Counted from the first letter of the stretch, positions 15,262 to 23,368 are shown. The stretch: 64,000 nt of DNA from Frederiksenia canicola (GCF_011455495.1 NZ_CP015029.1:1488740-1552739); one strand, 5' to 3'. Numbers and translations are program-made. The notes: generated by a model not told the origin, from the sequence alone.

Positions 15262-16475
15262 TTTTCGACCAACTTTTCGAGCCACGCTCGCTAGAAAATC
15301 CGCAAGTGCCACTTTCGGCAGAAAATGCCGTTGATGAACTCTTTGGCGGTGGTATCGGGCGAACGGTTAGCCCTGATCTTGCGATGAAATCGGCAGCGGT
15401 TTACGCCTGTGTGAATGTCTTGGCAAGCTCACTGGCTCAACTACCGCTACACGTTTTACGCAAAGATAAAGATAAAATAGAAAGTGCAAGAGATCACCCA
15501 CTATTTTACTTATTGCACGATAGTCCGAATTTTTGGCAAACGTCCTATAAAATGCGGGAATACAACCAAAGTGCCGTATTGCTCTATGGCAATGCCTACT
15601 TACATATCGAACGCAATAAAAAAGGCGAAGTCACTAGCCTAGAAACCCGTGAGCCTTGGCTCGTGCAACTGCTCAAAAATGGTCATCGCTATGTTTATGG
15701 TTACTATAATGAAGACGAAACGCTTGCCATCAACCCCGATGAGATGATCCACATTAAAGCCTTAGGTACATCACTCAAACAGGGTAAATCAGTGATTCAA
15801 CAACACGCTGAAACCATTGGTTTAGGGCTAGATGCACGAGATTTCGCCAAAGGCTTTTTCAATGGCAATGCTCGACCGTCTGGCATTGTCACAATGAAAC
15901 AGCAAGTCAATGCCAATGCGTGGGATAACTTCAAAAAAATGTGGGAAAAGGCACAGTTAGAGCTACGCAAAAAAGAGAACAAAACCATTCTTTTACCTGC
16001 GGACTTAGATTATAAGGCTCTAACAATCTCTCCAGTCGATACCGAGTTACTTTCAATGATGAAACTCAACCGCTCGGAAATTGCAGGGATTTTCAATGTA
16101 CCAGCACATATGATCAACGACTTAGAAAAAGCCACCTTTTCTAACATTTCCGAGCAAACTATCCAATTTATCCGCTACAGCCTAATGCCTTGGATTGTGA
16201 ATTGGGAGCAAGAAATCAACCGTAAAGTCTTTACTGAAGCGGAAAGAAAAGCTGGCTATTTCGTCAAATTCAACCTATCGGGCATTATGCGTGGTACACC
16301 AACGGAACGTGCTGCCTTTTACCATAACGCCATCACTGACGGCTGGATGAGCCGTAACGAAGCCCGAATGTTTGAAGATATGAACCCCGTCGAAGGTTTA
16401 GATGAATTCCTTGTTAGTGTCAATGCCGCACAACAAATCAAAGATAACAACCAACAGGAGCAACCGAATGAGTGA
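15258..16475 (+). CDS. Portal protein, HK97 family
   Basis: This 405-residue protein has the HK97 portal hallmarks: AAVYACVNVLASSLAQLPLH near the start, KLNRSEIAGIFNVPAHMIND in the middle, and ATFSNISEQTIQFIRYSLMP. It forms the dodecameric ring through which DNA enters and to which the connector and tail attach. It is coupled to the upstream membrane protein and to the downstream protease by overlaps. Confidence 0.95.
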   Translation: MIFDQLFEPRSLENPQVPLSAENAVDELFGGGIGRTVSPDLAMKSAAVYACVNVLASSLAQLPLHVLRKDKDKIESARDHPLFYLLHDSPNFWQTSYKMREYNQSAVLLYGNAYLHIERNKKGEVTSLETREPWLVQLLKNGHRYVYGYYNEDETLAINPDEMIHIKALGTSLKQGKSVIQQHAETIGLGLDARDFAKGFFNGNARPSGIVTMKQQVNANAWDNFKKMWEKAQLELRKKENKTILLPADLDYKALTISPVDTELLSMMKLNRSEIAGIFNVPAHMINDLEKATFSNISEQTIQFIRYSLMPWIVNWEQEINRKVFTEAERKAGYFVKFNLSGIMRGTPTERAAFYHNAITDGWMSRNEARMFEDMNPVEGLDEFLVSVNAAQQIKDNNQQEQPNE

Positions 16476-17067
16476 TATTGAAAAACGATCTTATCTCGGC
16501 GAAGTCCGAGCAGAAAAACGAGAAGATGAACCCACCCATATTATCGGTTATGGCTCGGTATTTAACAGCAAATCGGAAGTCATGTGGGGCTTTCGTGAAA
16601 TTATTATGCCAGGGGCATTTGATGATTGCCTAAATGATGATGTGCGTGGCTTATTTAACCACGATCCAAATTTCATTTTAGGCAGAAGCACCGCTGGTAC
16701 ACTAAGCCTATCCGTTGATGAAACAGGCTTAAAATACGACATCATTGCCCCAGATACCCCAACTATTCGGGATTTAGTGATTGCTCCCTTGCAACGTGGC
16801 GACATTACTCAATCATCATTTGCGTTCCGCATTGCTCGAAATGGCGATGATTGGTATGAAAATGATGATGGCGTGATCATTCGTGAAATCCATAAAATTT
16901 CCCGACTGTATGATGTTAGCCCCGTTACTTACCCCGCTTACCAAGAAGCGAGCAGTACTGTTCGCTCTTTGGAAGCGTGGAAAGAAGCACGCAACTCTGG
17001 TGCAATCAAAAATGCCATCAACCAACGTGCCGCACGGGAGCGGTTTTTACAGCTGATTTCAGCTTAA
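16468..17067 (+). CDS. Prohead protease, HK97 family
   Basis: I choose ATG 16468 behind CAGGAGC, giving 199 residues; the longer frame from 16402 would begin inside the portal gene. The fold is the herpesvirus-assemblin-like HK97 protease: IIGYGSVFN and FREIIMPGAFDDCL near the start, GLFNHDPNFILGRSTAGTL with the catalytic His, and DITQSSFAFRI with the catalytic Ser. It cleaves the delta domain of the capsid protein during maturation. A terminator-like hairpin separates it from the capsid gene. Confidence 0.94.
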   Translation: MSDIEKRSYLGEVRAEKREDEPTHIIGYGSVFNSKSEVMWGFREIIMPGAFDDCLNDDVRGLFNHDPNFILGRSTAGTLSLSVDETGLKYDIIAPDTPTIRDLVIAPLQRGDITQSSFAFRIARNGDDWYENDDGVIIREIHKISRLYDVSPVTYPAYQEASSTVRSLEAWKEARNSGAIKNAINQRAARERFLQLISA

Positions 17068-17084
17068 TCTTCGCCTCTTACACG

Positions 17085-17127
17085 CGGTCAGATTTTGCCA
17101 ATTTTTTGCAAGTCTGACCGTTTTTTT
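17085..17127 (+). terminator. Hairpin with T run between protease and capsid genes
   Basis: CGGTCAGA (17085-17092) and TCTGACCG (17113-17120), with an inner TTTGC/GCAAG extension, are followed by seven T. The arms contain uptake-sequence-like cores. It may retune the capsid mRNA level. Confidence 0.75.
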
Positions 17128-17159
17128 ATTCCCCCTCTTCATCACAAAAGGAAACCACT

Positions 17160-18356
17160 ATGAGTTTAAAAGAACTTCAACAAAAACGTACCGCCCTTGC
17201 AGGTAATATGCGTAATCTTCACGAAACCATCGGCGAAAACGAATGGACGGTAGATCAACGTACCACTTGGGAAAATATGAAAAAGGAACTCGATAATCTC
17301 GACACCCAAATTCAGCGTGAAGAAGATTTACGAGCCTTAGACAAAACCTTTGTCGAAGAAACCCCTCCACCACAAGATGAACAACGTCAGGCACAAGCAG
17401 AACAAGGCAATGTCTTTGATGAGTTCCTACGTCGTGGTATGGCGGATATGTCGCCTGAACAGCGTAAGATCTTGGCGGAAATGCGTGCCCAATCTGTTGG
17501 TACAAATGAACAAGGGGGCTACACCGTCCCCAAAGAGTTCCAAGCACGCATCGTTGAGCAGATGAAAGCCTACGGCGGTATTGCTTCGGTCAGTAAAATT
17601 CTCACCACCTCAGATGGTCGTAATATCGAATGGATCACAGCTGACAGCACCGCTGAAATCGGTGAATTGATTGGTGAAAACCAAGCAGCAACCGAAATGG
17701 ATACCAGTTTTGGTGTGGCAAGCTTAGGTGTGAAAAAGCTCACCTCTAAAATTATTCGTGTTTCAAACGAATTGTTGCAAGACAGTGCGATTGATATTGA
17801 AGGCTACCTTGCTCAACGCATTGCCGAACGTATCGGTCGTGCAGAAGCGAAATTCTTAATTCAAGGTACAGGTGTAGGTTCACCAGCTCAACCAAAAGGC
17901 TTAGAAGTGAGCGTAACAGGCACAACCACCGCCGCTACCGCAGGCAAAGTGGACTGGAAAGACATCAACGCTTTAATTCACTCTATTGACCCTGCCTATC
18001 GTGGTGCGGGTAACACTCGTTTAGCCTTTAACGATAACACCTTCCGCCTTTTACAAGAAATGGAAGATGCACAAAAACGCCCAATTTGGTTACCTGATAT
18101 TCGTGGTGTTGCCCCTGCGACCATTTTAGGCCACCAATATGTGATCGACCAAGGTATCAAAGATATTGGTACAGGTAACAAATTCATCTACTTAGGCGAT
18201 TTCAATCGTTTCATCGTTCGCCGAGTATCTTATATGACCTTAAAACGTCTTGTAGAACGCTATGCGGAATTTGATCAGGTTGGTTTCCTTGCCTTCCACC
18301 GTTTCGACTGTGTGTTGGAAGATACATCGGCAATCAAAGCCTTAGTGGGTAAATAG
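17160..18356 (+). CDS. Major capsid protein, HK97 family
   Basis: This 398-residue protein has a charged coiled-coil N-terminus (residues about 1-85), expected to be the scaffolding-like delta domain. The HK97 fold follows: TNEQGGYTVPKEFQARIVE at the start of the mature part, then the SNELLQDSAIDIEGYLAQRI segment, and VSYMTLKRLVERYAEFDQVG near the end. An AAAGGAAA site precedes the ATG. The preceding protease gene should cut around residue 110. Confidence 0.95.
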   Translation: MSLKELQQKRTALAGNMRNLHETIGENEWTVDQRTTWENMKKELDNLDTQIQREEDLRALDKTFVEETPPPQDEQRQAQAEQGNVFDEFLRRGMADMSPEQRKILAEMRAQSVGTNEQGGYTVPKEFQARIVEQMKAYGGIASVSKILTTSDGRNIEWITADSTAEIGELIGENQAATEMDTSFGVASLGVKKLTSKIIRVSNELLQDSAIDIEGYLAQRIAERIGRAEAKFLIQGTGVGSPAQPKGLEVSVTGTTTAATAGKVDWKDINALIHSIDPAYRGAGNTRLAFNDNTFRLLQEMEDAQKRPIWLPDIRGVAPATILGHQYVIDQGIKDIGTGNKFIYLGDFNRFIVRRVSYMTLKRLVERYAEFDQVGFLAFHRFDCVLEDTSAIKALVGK

Positions 18357-18394
18357 TTTTAGGTGGGGTAATCCCACCTTATTTGTGAGGTGCT

Positions 18395-18715
18395 ATGAAA
18401 ATTACCCTTGATGAAGTCAAACAACAGTGCAGAATTGAACACGATTTGGAAGATGATTTGCTGACAACCTATCTAAATTCAGCAAAAGCCACCATCGCTA
18501 ATCTAACGAATCGCACCTTGTTCGACAAACTACCATCACAACCGCCGACTGATGCCTTAGAGATCAATGATGATCTTAAATTAGCCATTTTAATGCTAAC
18601 CGCTCACTACTACGAAAATAGAAGCGGTTGGAATGAAGCGAATAATTCACCGAATTTTGCTATTCCACCTACCGTAGAAGCCATTGCTCAACGGTATCGG
18701 TTTATCACATTGTAA
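18395..18715 (+). CDS. Head-tail connector, gp6-like
   Basis: This 106-residue protein matches the HK97 gp6-like connector family: ITLDEVKQQCRIEHDLEDDL at the start, LLTTYLNSAKATIANLTNRT, and the LKLAILMLTAHYYENRSG helix. It forms the adaptor ring below the portal. The ATG follows TGTGAGGTGC. Confidence 0.9.
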   Translation: MKITLDEVKQQCRIEHDLEDDLLTTYLNSAKATIANLTNRTLFDKLPSQPPTDALEINDDLKLAILMLTAHYYENRSGWNEANNSPNFAIPPTVEAIAQRYRFITL

Positions 18716-18754
18716 CCATTTCTCCCTTTATCAAGGGGGGATTAAGGGGGATTT

Positions 18755-19081
18755 TTGAATATCGGCAGACTTCGCCACCGCATCAGGTTGCAGAAACAAC
18801 GCAACCGCCCAAGCGATTATGGTGCCACTATTGCCGAATGGCTAGATGTGCATCACGTTTGGGCGGAAGTAAAACCGCTCTCAGGCAGAGAGTATTTTGC
18901 AGAAGCGCAAATTCAGTCGGAAGTAACCACGCAAATTTGGCTACGCTATTTGCCTAATGTTGATAGCACAATGCGAGTGGTCTTTAACGAACAAATTTAC
19001 GAAATTGTCAGCGTGATCAACTACAAATCTCTGAACAAAGCCCTGCTATTGCAGTGTAAGGAAGTGGCAGATGACCGTTAG
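18755..19081 (+). CDS. Head closure protein, SPP1 gp16-like
   Basis: This 108-residue protein starts with TTG at 18755 behind AAGGGGG. The family signature is clear: IGRLRHRIRLQKQ at the N-terminus, VWAEVKPLSGREYFAEAQIQ and YEIVSVINY. It seals the connector after packaging. Its 3' end overlaps the next gene by 11 bp. Confidence 0.88.
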   Translation: MNIGRLRHRIRLQKQRNRPSDYGATIAEWLDVHHVWAEVKPLSGREYFAEAQIQSEVTTQIWLRYLPNVDSTMRVVFNEQIYEIVSVINYKSLNKALLLQCKEVADDR

Positions 19082-19544
19082 CGTGAAAGTGAATGGCTTG
19101 AAAGAACTGGGCAAAAACTTGCAGGCGTTGGATAAAACAGTGCGCAACAAAATTTCCGCCAAAGCAATGCGCGCAGGCGGACGCATTGTGCGCGACACCG
19201 CCCGTGCCAAAGCACCCGTGCTGCAAGAAAACGTACCGCACCGCCGCAAAGGTACACTCAAAAAATCCATTGTTGAGCGCACCAAAGTCGGCAAAAACGG
19301 CAAAACCACCACCTTAATTTCCGTGAGAGCCTTGAGCTCCAAACGCATCGCGGCGTTTAAAACCAAAAAAGGAAAGAGCGGGGCGTACAACCCCCACGAT
19401 CCGTATTACTGGCGATTTGTGGAATTTGGCACCAGCAAAATGCCCGCGAAACCCTTTCTCAGACCCGCTTTTGAGCAGAGCAAAGGGCAAGCCGCCAAGG
19501 CCATTATTTCCACCTTGCGCCGCGAAATTATGGAGAACAGTTAA
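19071..19544 (+). CDS. Tail completion protein, HK97 gp10 family
   Basis: This 157-residue, very basic protein has the gp10 pattern: VNGLKELGKNLQAL, AMRAGGRIVRDTARAKAPVL, and YYWRFVEFGTSKMPAKPFLR. It joins tail to head or completes the tail top. From here rightward the DNA becomes visibly richer in GCGC words than the preceding genes, suggesting a mosaic junction at about 19.09 kb. Confidence 0.9.
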   Translation: MTVSVKVNGLKELGKNLQALDKTVRNKISAKAMRAGGRIVRDTARAKAPVLQENVPHRRKGTLKKSIVERTKVGKNGKTTTLISVRALSSKRIAAFKTKKGKSGAYNPHDPYYWRFVEFGTSKMPAKPFLRPAFEQSKGQAAKAIISTLRREIMENS

Positions 19545-19891
19545 TGATCCAACAAACACTCTATCAAGCCCTGTCGCCGTTGGTGGCAGGGCATTGTTTT
19601 TATGAAGTGATTCCCGAAGATCACCGCGAATTTCCCGTGATTGTCTATCAGTTTCCTAACATCTCGCCTAATTCCGCACTGGAAGACGGCGATTTAGACG
19701 ATTTCACGGTGCAAATTGATGTTTACAGCCGAAATCCTGACGATATTTTCCGCCTGCGCAAACCGATTCAACAAGCGGTCACTTCCGCCTTCAATTTTGC
19801 AGAACGACAGTCAGATTTCAGCGACTACGAAGCCGATAGCAAGCTACATCGGCGTATGTTTTCTTATCAAATAGCTTATGAGGACAACTAA
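19544..19891 (+). CDS. DUF3168 tail terminator-like protein
   Basis: This 115-residue protein starts one base before the previous stop ends (TAATG). The DUF3168 features are visible: IQQTLYQALSPLVAG, FPVIVYQFPNISPN, and FTVQIDVYSRNPDDIFRLR. The family includes tail-terminator proteins that cap the tail tube. An uptake-sequence core lies inside the gene. Confidence 0.87.
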   Translation: MIQQTLYQALSPLVAGHCFYEVIPEDHREFPVIVYQFPNISPNSALEDGDLDDFTVQIDVYSRNPDDIFRLRKPIQQAVTSAFNFAERQSDFSDYEADSKLHRRMFSYQIAYEDN

Positions 19892-19893
19892 TT

Positions 19894-20538
19894 ATGGCAA
19901 AAACCACCCCATTTAAAGGCACAAAATTCCGCATCGGCACGGGCCGTGAAGCGCAAAAAGCGATTACCGCGATCACCCTTGCCACTAACGAAATCACCGT
20001 CGCCAGTTCGGGCTACCAAAAAGGCGATGCGATTGAAATCACGGGCGCAGGTGCGCTGGACGGCGTTTATCCTGTGCTTTCGGTGACGGGCGATAAAGTG
20101 AAATTCTGCGACGAAGTGAACTGGACGGGCAAAGATTTGCCGACCAACTATTCACAAGTCAAAGCTGCGCGCGTGCAGTGGTCAGGGCAATTCTGTGCGA
20201 TCAAAAACATCGAAAAATCGGACGACACCTTGAGCCAAGAAGATGTGACCACCGTCTGCTCCGAAGGCACAGAAACTGAACCAGGCGAAATCGAATTCGG
20301 CTCACTCAAACTCAGCTTCTTCTATGCGCCAAGTACCGAAATGCAAAAACGCCTGCGCAAGCTGTTCTACGACAAAGAAACCTTCGCCTACAAACTCGAA
20401 CTGCCAAACGACAGCGGCACGACCTACGGCCGCGGCTTCATCGAATCGGGCAACGGTTTCAGCGGCGAAGTCAAAGGCAAATTCGACGGCTCGGTATCAA
20501 TCAAGCCAGCAGGGCGCGATTATTTGCTGCCTGCGTAA
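19894..20538 (+). CDS. Major tail tube protein
   Basis: This 214-residue protein sits between the tail terminator and the tail chaperones, where siphophages encode the tube protein. It has a beta-rich pattern, with IEITGAGALDGVYPVLSVTG resembling an Ig/tail-tube insertion and a C-terminal FEFGSLKL- and DGSVSIKPAGRDYLL-like core. It polymerises into the tail tube around the tape measure. A 107-bp gap with an uptake sequence follows. Confidence 0.87.
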   Translation: MAKTTPFKGTKFRIGTGREAQKAITAITLATNEITVASSGYQKGDAIEITGAGALDGVYPVLSVTGDKVKFCDEVNWTGKDLPTNYSQVKAARVQWSGQFCAIKNIEKSDDTLSQEDVTTVCSEGTETEPGEIEFGSLKLSFFYAPSTEMQKRLRKLFYDKETFAYKLELPNDSGTTYGRGFIESGNGFSGEVKGKFDGSVSIKPAGRDYLLPA

Positions 20539-20645
20539 AATCCTGATGGTACGCGCTTTTGGCGCGTGCCATTTTTTGCAAAATTTTGAGCGGATCTGAC
20601 CGCTTGTAACCAATCGCACGAACGAATTTCAACCAAGGAACCCCA

Positions 20646-21047
20646 ATGAACCTACGCGATCAACTTCTCTCCAACAAACCCAAAACCCAACCTGTCGACA
20701 TCAACGGCACAACCTACTATCTGCGCGATGCCACCGTCGGCGATATGAACCATCTCATTTTTGAGCAACGTCAATGGCTAATCAAACAAGCCGAAATTGA
20801 AGGTGTGGAGCTGCCAGACGAACAAGATGAAGGTTTTGATGCCGCACTCGAACAATTCGGCGCAAAATATAGCCTTGCTCGTAGCATTGCTTCGCGCCTG
20901 TGCGACGAAAACGGCGACCGCCTGTTCGACCCAAACAACGTGGACGACCTGAACGCCATTGCCGCCCTTGATAGCCAAGTGTTCGTGGCGTTCAGCAACG
21001 CGACTACGCCCCCAAAAGCCTTAGCGAGCGAAGAAAGTTCCAGCTAA
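20646..21047 (+). CDS. Tail assembly chaperone G
   Basis: This 133-residue protein occupies the lambda G position between tube and tape measure. It contains RDATVGDMNHLIFEQRQW and a C-terminal FVAFSNATTPPKA segment typical of this family. A slippery C CCA AAA sits at 21011-21017, 30 bp before the stop, in the correct frame for a -1 shift. It should be made both alone and as a GT fusion that helps wrap the tape measure during tail assembly. Confidence 0.88.
   Translation: MNLRDQLLSNKPKTQPVDINGTTYYLRDATVGDMNHLIFEQRQWLIKQAEIEGVELPDEQDEGFDAALEQFGAKYSLARSIASRLCDENGDRLFDPNNVDDLNAIAALDSQVFVAFSNATTPPKALASEESSS
21011..21017 (+). promoter_or_regulatory. -1 ribosomal frameshift site CCCAAAA
   Basis: The heptamer is read CCA AAA in the G frame and CCC AAA after a -1 slip. 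The -1 frame is then open without interruption from 21017 to 21319. Confidence 0.82.
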
Positions 21048-21319
21048 CCCTGTCGCTCGCGCTCGGCAAAACCCTTGCCGAAATCGAACAAATGCCCGAA
21101 CGCCACTACCAAGAATACGAGCGGTTCTACCAAGAACAACCTTTTGGTCTGTGGCGCGACGACTACCGCACCGCTCAAATCGCCCACATTCTCGCGATGA
21201 TCAACCGCGACCCGAAAGCCGAACCACCGGCCTTGGCGGACTATATGCCGTTCTTCCGCGACAGCTCGGACGACGACACCGCAGACGACGGCGTGGCGGA
21301 GTATTTGGCGAAGCGGTAA
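21017..21319 (+). CDS. T extension of the GT tail chaperone, made by frameshift
   Basis: After the -1 slip the reading frame continues SLSERRKFQLTLSLALGKTL and on to a typical T segment (MPERHYQEYERFYQEQPFGL, then WRDDYRTAQIAHILAMINRD). The product is a GT protein of about 224 residues coded by 20646-21017 plus this part. ATG 21092 is probably not an independent start, because the conserved segment begins upstream of it and no ribosome-binding site is seen. Confidence 0.82.
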   Translation, partial: SLSERRKFQLTLSLALGKTLAEIEQMPERHYQEYERFYQEQPFGLWRDDYRTAQIAHILAMINRDPKAEPPALADYMPFFRDSSDDDTADDGVAEYLAKR

Positions 21320-21322
21320 ATC

Positions 21323-21350
21323 CAATTCCCTTGAGCAATCAGGGGAATTG
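21323..21350 (+). other. Hairpin after the GT gene
   Basis: CAATTCCC (21323-21330) and GGGAATTG (21343-21350) could pair with a 12-base loop. There is no T run, so termination is doubtful. Confidence 0.35.
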
Positions 21351-21418
21351 TGATCTAGTTCACAGAAAAATGTTGCTGTTGGAGGTAAAATGTAAGCTCT
21401 TTAATTTGGTCTGAAGCT

Positions 21419-21808
21419 ATGATGAAAAAGTTATTACTTTCTTTATTGTTGTTGCCCCTTTCTGTTGGTGCGCTTGAAACAGGTCAATCTTGTGCCAAAA
21501 TTGATGCAGATATTAAACGATTAGCGTGCTACGATTCCATTTTCAGAACTGGGAATAATAGCCAAAATGTGCAAGATTACACTGGTAGCATTAAACCGTT
21601 TAAATCACAGTCTAATTTGACGGCTAAATCAAGCCCATTACCGAAATCCAAATCAAGTAAATCGACAAAATCTGTATCGAAACCTAAAAAGAGTAGCTCA
21701 AGATCGAGTTACGGCGGTTCTTGCCCTTGTTCAGGTTCTATTGATTGTGTAGGGCCGCGCGGTGGTACTTACTGCTATACATCAGGTGGAAATAAACGGT
21801 ATAGATAA
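21419..21808 (+). CDS. Small secreted basic protein (moron)
   Basis: This 129-residue protein has a clear signal peptide (KKLLLSLLLLPLSVGALE). A short Cys pair (SCAKIDADIKRLACYD) follows, then a Ser/Lys-rich flexible middle and a C-terminal module with four Cys ending GPRGGTYCYTSGGNKRYR. That end resembles small domains found in phage-encoded and nuclease-associated exported proteins. It interrupts the GT-tape measure order and is AT-rich compared with the tail genes, so it is an inserted accessory gene. Function unknown; ATG 21422 is an alternative start. Confidence 0.65.
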   Translation: MMKKLLLSLLLLPLSVGALETGQSCAKIDADIKRLACYDSIFRTGNNSQNVQDYTGSIKPFKSQSNLTAKSSPLPKSKSSKSTKSVSKPKKSSSRSSYGGSCPCSGSIDCVGPRGGTYCYTSGGNKRYR

Positions 21809-21838
21809 GACTTTTTAGCAATAATGGAGAGATTAAAA

Positions 21839-22192
21839 GTGAAAAAATTAGTGCTAGTTGGATTTTTCAGTGCTTTATTAGTTGGTTGTGCTGGGCTTCC
21901 AAAAGATGAATTACTAAAACTTAAACCTGAATTAAATCTTTATTCAAGTAAAACGGTTGATAAATACTTTGAATGTATAAAACCAGTGTGGATAAATCAT
22001 TTGGGATATAGTGAAGAAAAACTACCAAATGGAATAAGGCTGCTTGCAACACCAAACAAAAGCATTATTAGATTCATACTAGATATTACAGAAGAAAATG
22101 GCGGGTCGCGGGTTAAATTTTATAATGGGACACGAACAACTTTCGCTCTAGGTGACATATTATTTCCTATTGAGAATTGTACAAAATATTAA
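21839..22192 (+). CDS. Prophage lipoprotein, unknown role
   Basis: I prefer GTG 21839, with GGAGAG ten bases upstream, over ATG 21824, which would place the ribosome-binding site inside the gene. The 117-residue product has a lipoprotein signal (KKLVLVGFFSALLVGC) and a small mature domain with two further cysteines. It could be an outer-membrane lipoprotein that alters surface properties of the lysogen. A strong terminator follows, and the gene is part of the inserted block between GT and the tape measure. Confidence 0.65.
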   Translation: MKKLVLVGFFSALLVGCAGLPKDELLKLKPELNLYSSKTVDKYFECIKPVWINHLGYSEEKLPNGIRLLATPNKSIIRFILDITEENGGSRVKFYNGTRTTFALGDILFPIENCTKY

Positions 22193-22197
22193 AGTGC

Positions 22198-22229
22198 AAA
22201 TCCCTTTAGCTCTCTCTAAAGGGATTTTT
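22198..22229 (+). terminator. Intrinsic terminator after the lipoprotein gene
   Basis: AAATCCCTTTA and TAAAGGGATTT form an 11-bp stem with an 8-base loop and a T run. Confidence 0.88.
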
Positions 22230-22251
22230 CTTTGTAATATAGCTATCATAC

Positions 22252-22289
22252 TTGCTTTTTTTATGTGATGTAATATAATCACATAAAAA
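22252..22289 (+). promoter_or_regulatory. Promoter/operator of the toxin-antitoxin pair
   Basis: TTGCTT (22252-22257), a 16-bp spacer and a perfect TATAAT (22274-22279). A perfect inverted repeat with 12-bp arms (22258-22269 and 22278-22289, half-site ATGTGAT) covers the -10. This is the expected autorepression operator for HigA or HigBA. Confidence 0.8.
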
Positions 22290-22301
22290 GAGAAAAACAC
22301 G

Positions 22302-22577
22302 ATGATTAAGAGTTTTAAGCACAAAGGCTTGCAGCAGTTTTTTGAGCACGGTATTACCAAAGGATTACGAGCCGACCACGTTCGTAAAATTGGCGGTATT
22401 TTGGATTTGATCGACCGCTCAAGCCAAGTGTCTGATTTCCAAATGTTATATCAATGCCACAAACTCAAAGGCGACCGAGACGGCATTTGGTCGATGACGG
22501 TTTCAGGAAATTGGCGGATCACCTTTGAATTTATCAACGGCGATGCTTATATTCTCAATTATGAAGATTACCATTAG
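22302..22577 (+). CDS. higB: HigB-type toxin, RelE superfamily
   Basis: This 91-residue protein has the RelE/HigB core: SFKHKGLQQFFEHG at the start, LDLIDRSSQVSDF, and CHKLKGDRDGIWSMTVSGNW followed by RITFEF and YEDYH. The family cleaves mRNA on the ribosome. The toxin gene precedes the antitoxin by 9 bp, the hig order. All typical segments are intact, so it is probably active when HigA is lost. Confidence 0.93.
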   Translation: MIKSFKHKGLQQFFEHGITKGLRADHVRKIGGILDLIDRSSQVSDFQMLYQCHKLKGDRDGIWSMTVSGNWRITFEFINGDAYILNYEDYH

Positions 22578-22586
22578 GAGCAAGCA

Positions 22587-22880
22587 ATGAGAAAACCAAC
22601 TCACCCTGGTATTGTGTTATTTGACGGCTTTATTGAGCCACACAATATTCAAATCAAAGCACTGGCGAATCACCTTGGCTTTTCAAGAGAAACTATTTCC
22701 CGCTTAGTCCACGGTAAAGCCCCGATGACGGCTAATATTGCACTGGCGTTGGAAGATGCTGGTATCAGCACCGCTAAATTGTGGCTTGGTTTGCAATCCG
22801 CTTATGATGTGTGGGCGCTAAAACAAAACCGAGTCAGCACCATTCAGCCATTTGATTTTGGGAATGCTGTATTTGCTTAG
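22587..22880 (+). CDS. higA: HigA-type antitoxin, XRE family
   Basis: This 97-residue protein has the HigA pattern: PTHPGIVLFDGFIEP at the start, an XRE helix-turn-helix (KALANHLGFSRETISRLVHG) and a C-terminal LALEDAGISTAKLWLGLQ. It neutralises HigB and, through the helix-turn-helix, should repress the operon at the inverted repeat over the -10. The pair can stabilise the prophage or take part in phage exclusion. Confidence 0.93.
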   Translation: MRKPTHPGIVLFDGFIEPHNIQIKALANHLGFSRETISRLVHGKAPMTANIALALEDAGISTAKLWLGLQSAYDVWALKQNRVSTIQPFDFGNAVFA

Positions 22881-22975
22881 CATTAGCTGAATTCCTGAGG
22901 TTTTTCAAGCGGTTTCCCTTGAAATGATGAACGATCGGTATTATTTTATGGGTAAATAGGCAAGAAGGAGAATAG

Positions 22976-23293
22976 ATGATGAAAGATGACTTCAAAGAAA
23001 TGCCAAAAATGTTTGTTGAAAGTGCGGTGTATGGGCTTTACGGCTGGTTTATCATCGCCGCTATTGCCATTGGTGCTATTTTTCTCGTTGTTTTGTTAGG
23101 AAAAGCGATTGAAACAGGCTGGATGATATATCCAATCGGTTTTATGGTTGTTTGGTTTTTTCTAATGTCGCTTGATAATAAACGGCAATTAAGAAATATC
23201 GCGCAAGCTAAACAAAAAATGGCAGAAGATGCACGAAAAATGCAGGAAGATCGGGAAAGAACAGAAAAATTCCTAAATCAATTCCGAAAATAA
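22976..23293 (+). CDS. Membrane protein of unknown function
   Basis: This 105-residue protein starts at ATG 22976 or 22979 after AAGGAGAA. Two membrane helices (FIIAAIAIGAIFLVVLLG and MIYPIGFMVVWFFLMSL) are followed by a charged coiled-coil tail (AKQKMAEDARKMQEDRE). Not recognised. It lies in the accessory block between the HigBA pair and the tape measure and ends before a terminator. Confidence 0.6.
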   Translation: MMKDDFKEMPKMFVESAVYGLYGWFIIAAIAIGAIFLVVLLGKAIETGWMIYPIGFMVVWFFLMSLDNKRQLRNIAQAKQKMAEDARKMQEDRERTEKFLNQFRK

Positions 23294-23327
23294 TGAATGC
23301 TGAACGCATTTAAACGAATATATCGAC

Positions 23328-23355
23328 AAAGCTCGCTAATTAGCGGGCTTTTTTT
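23328..23355 (+). terminator. Terminator just before the tape measure gene
   Basis: AAAGCTCGCTAA and TTAGCGGGCTTT pair (one wobble) and run into seven T. The tape measure start follows 14 bp later, so longer frames starting at 23297 can be excluded. Confidence 0.85.
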
Positions 23356-23368
23356 ATGGGAGAAAATC

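Noticed and set aside
21092-21319. Independent T gene starting at ATG 21092
   Set aside because: The conserved sequence begins upstream of this ATG, no ribosome-binding site is present and a -1 slip site in G explains it better.
23297-23368. N-terminal extension of the tape measure protein
   Set aside because: The extra codons cover an intrinsic terminator and have no ribosome-binding site; ATG 23369 has GGGAG upstream.
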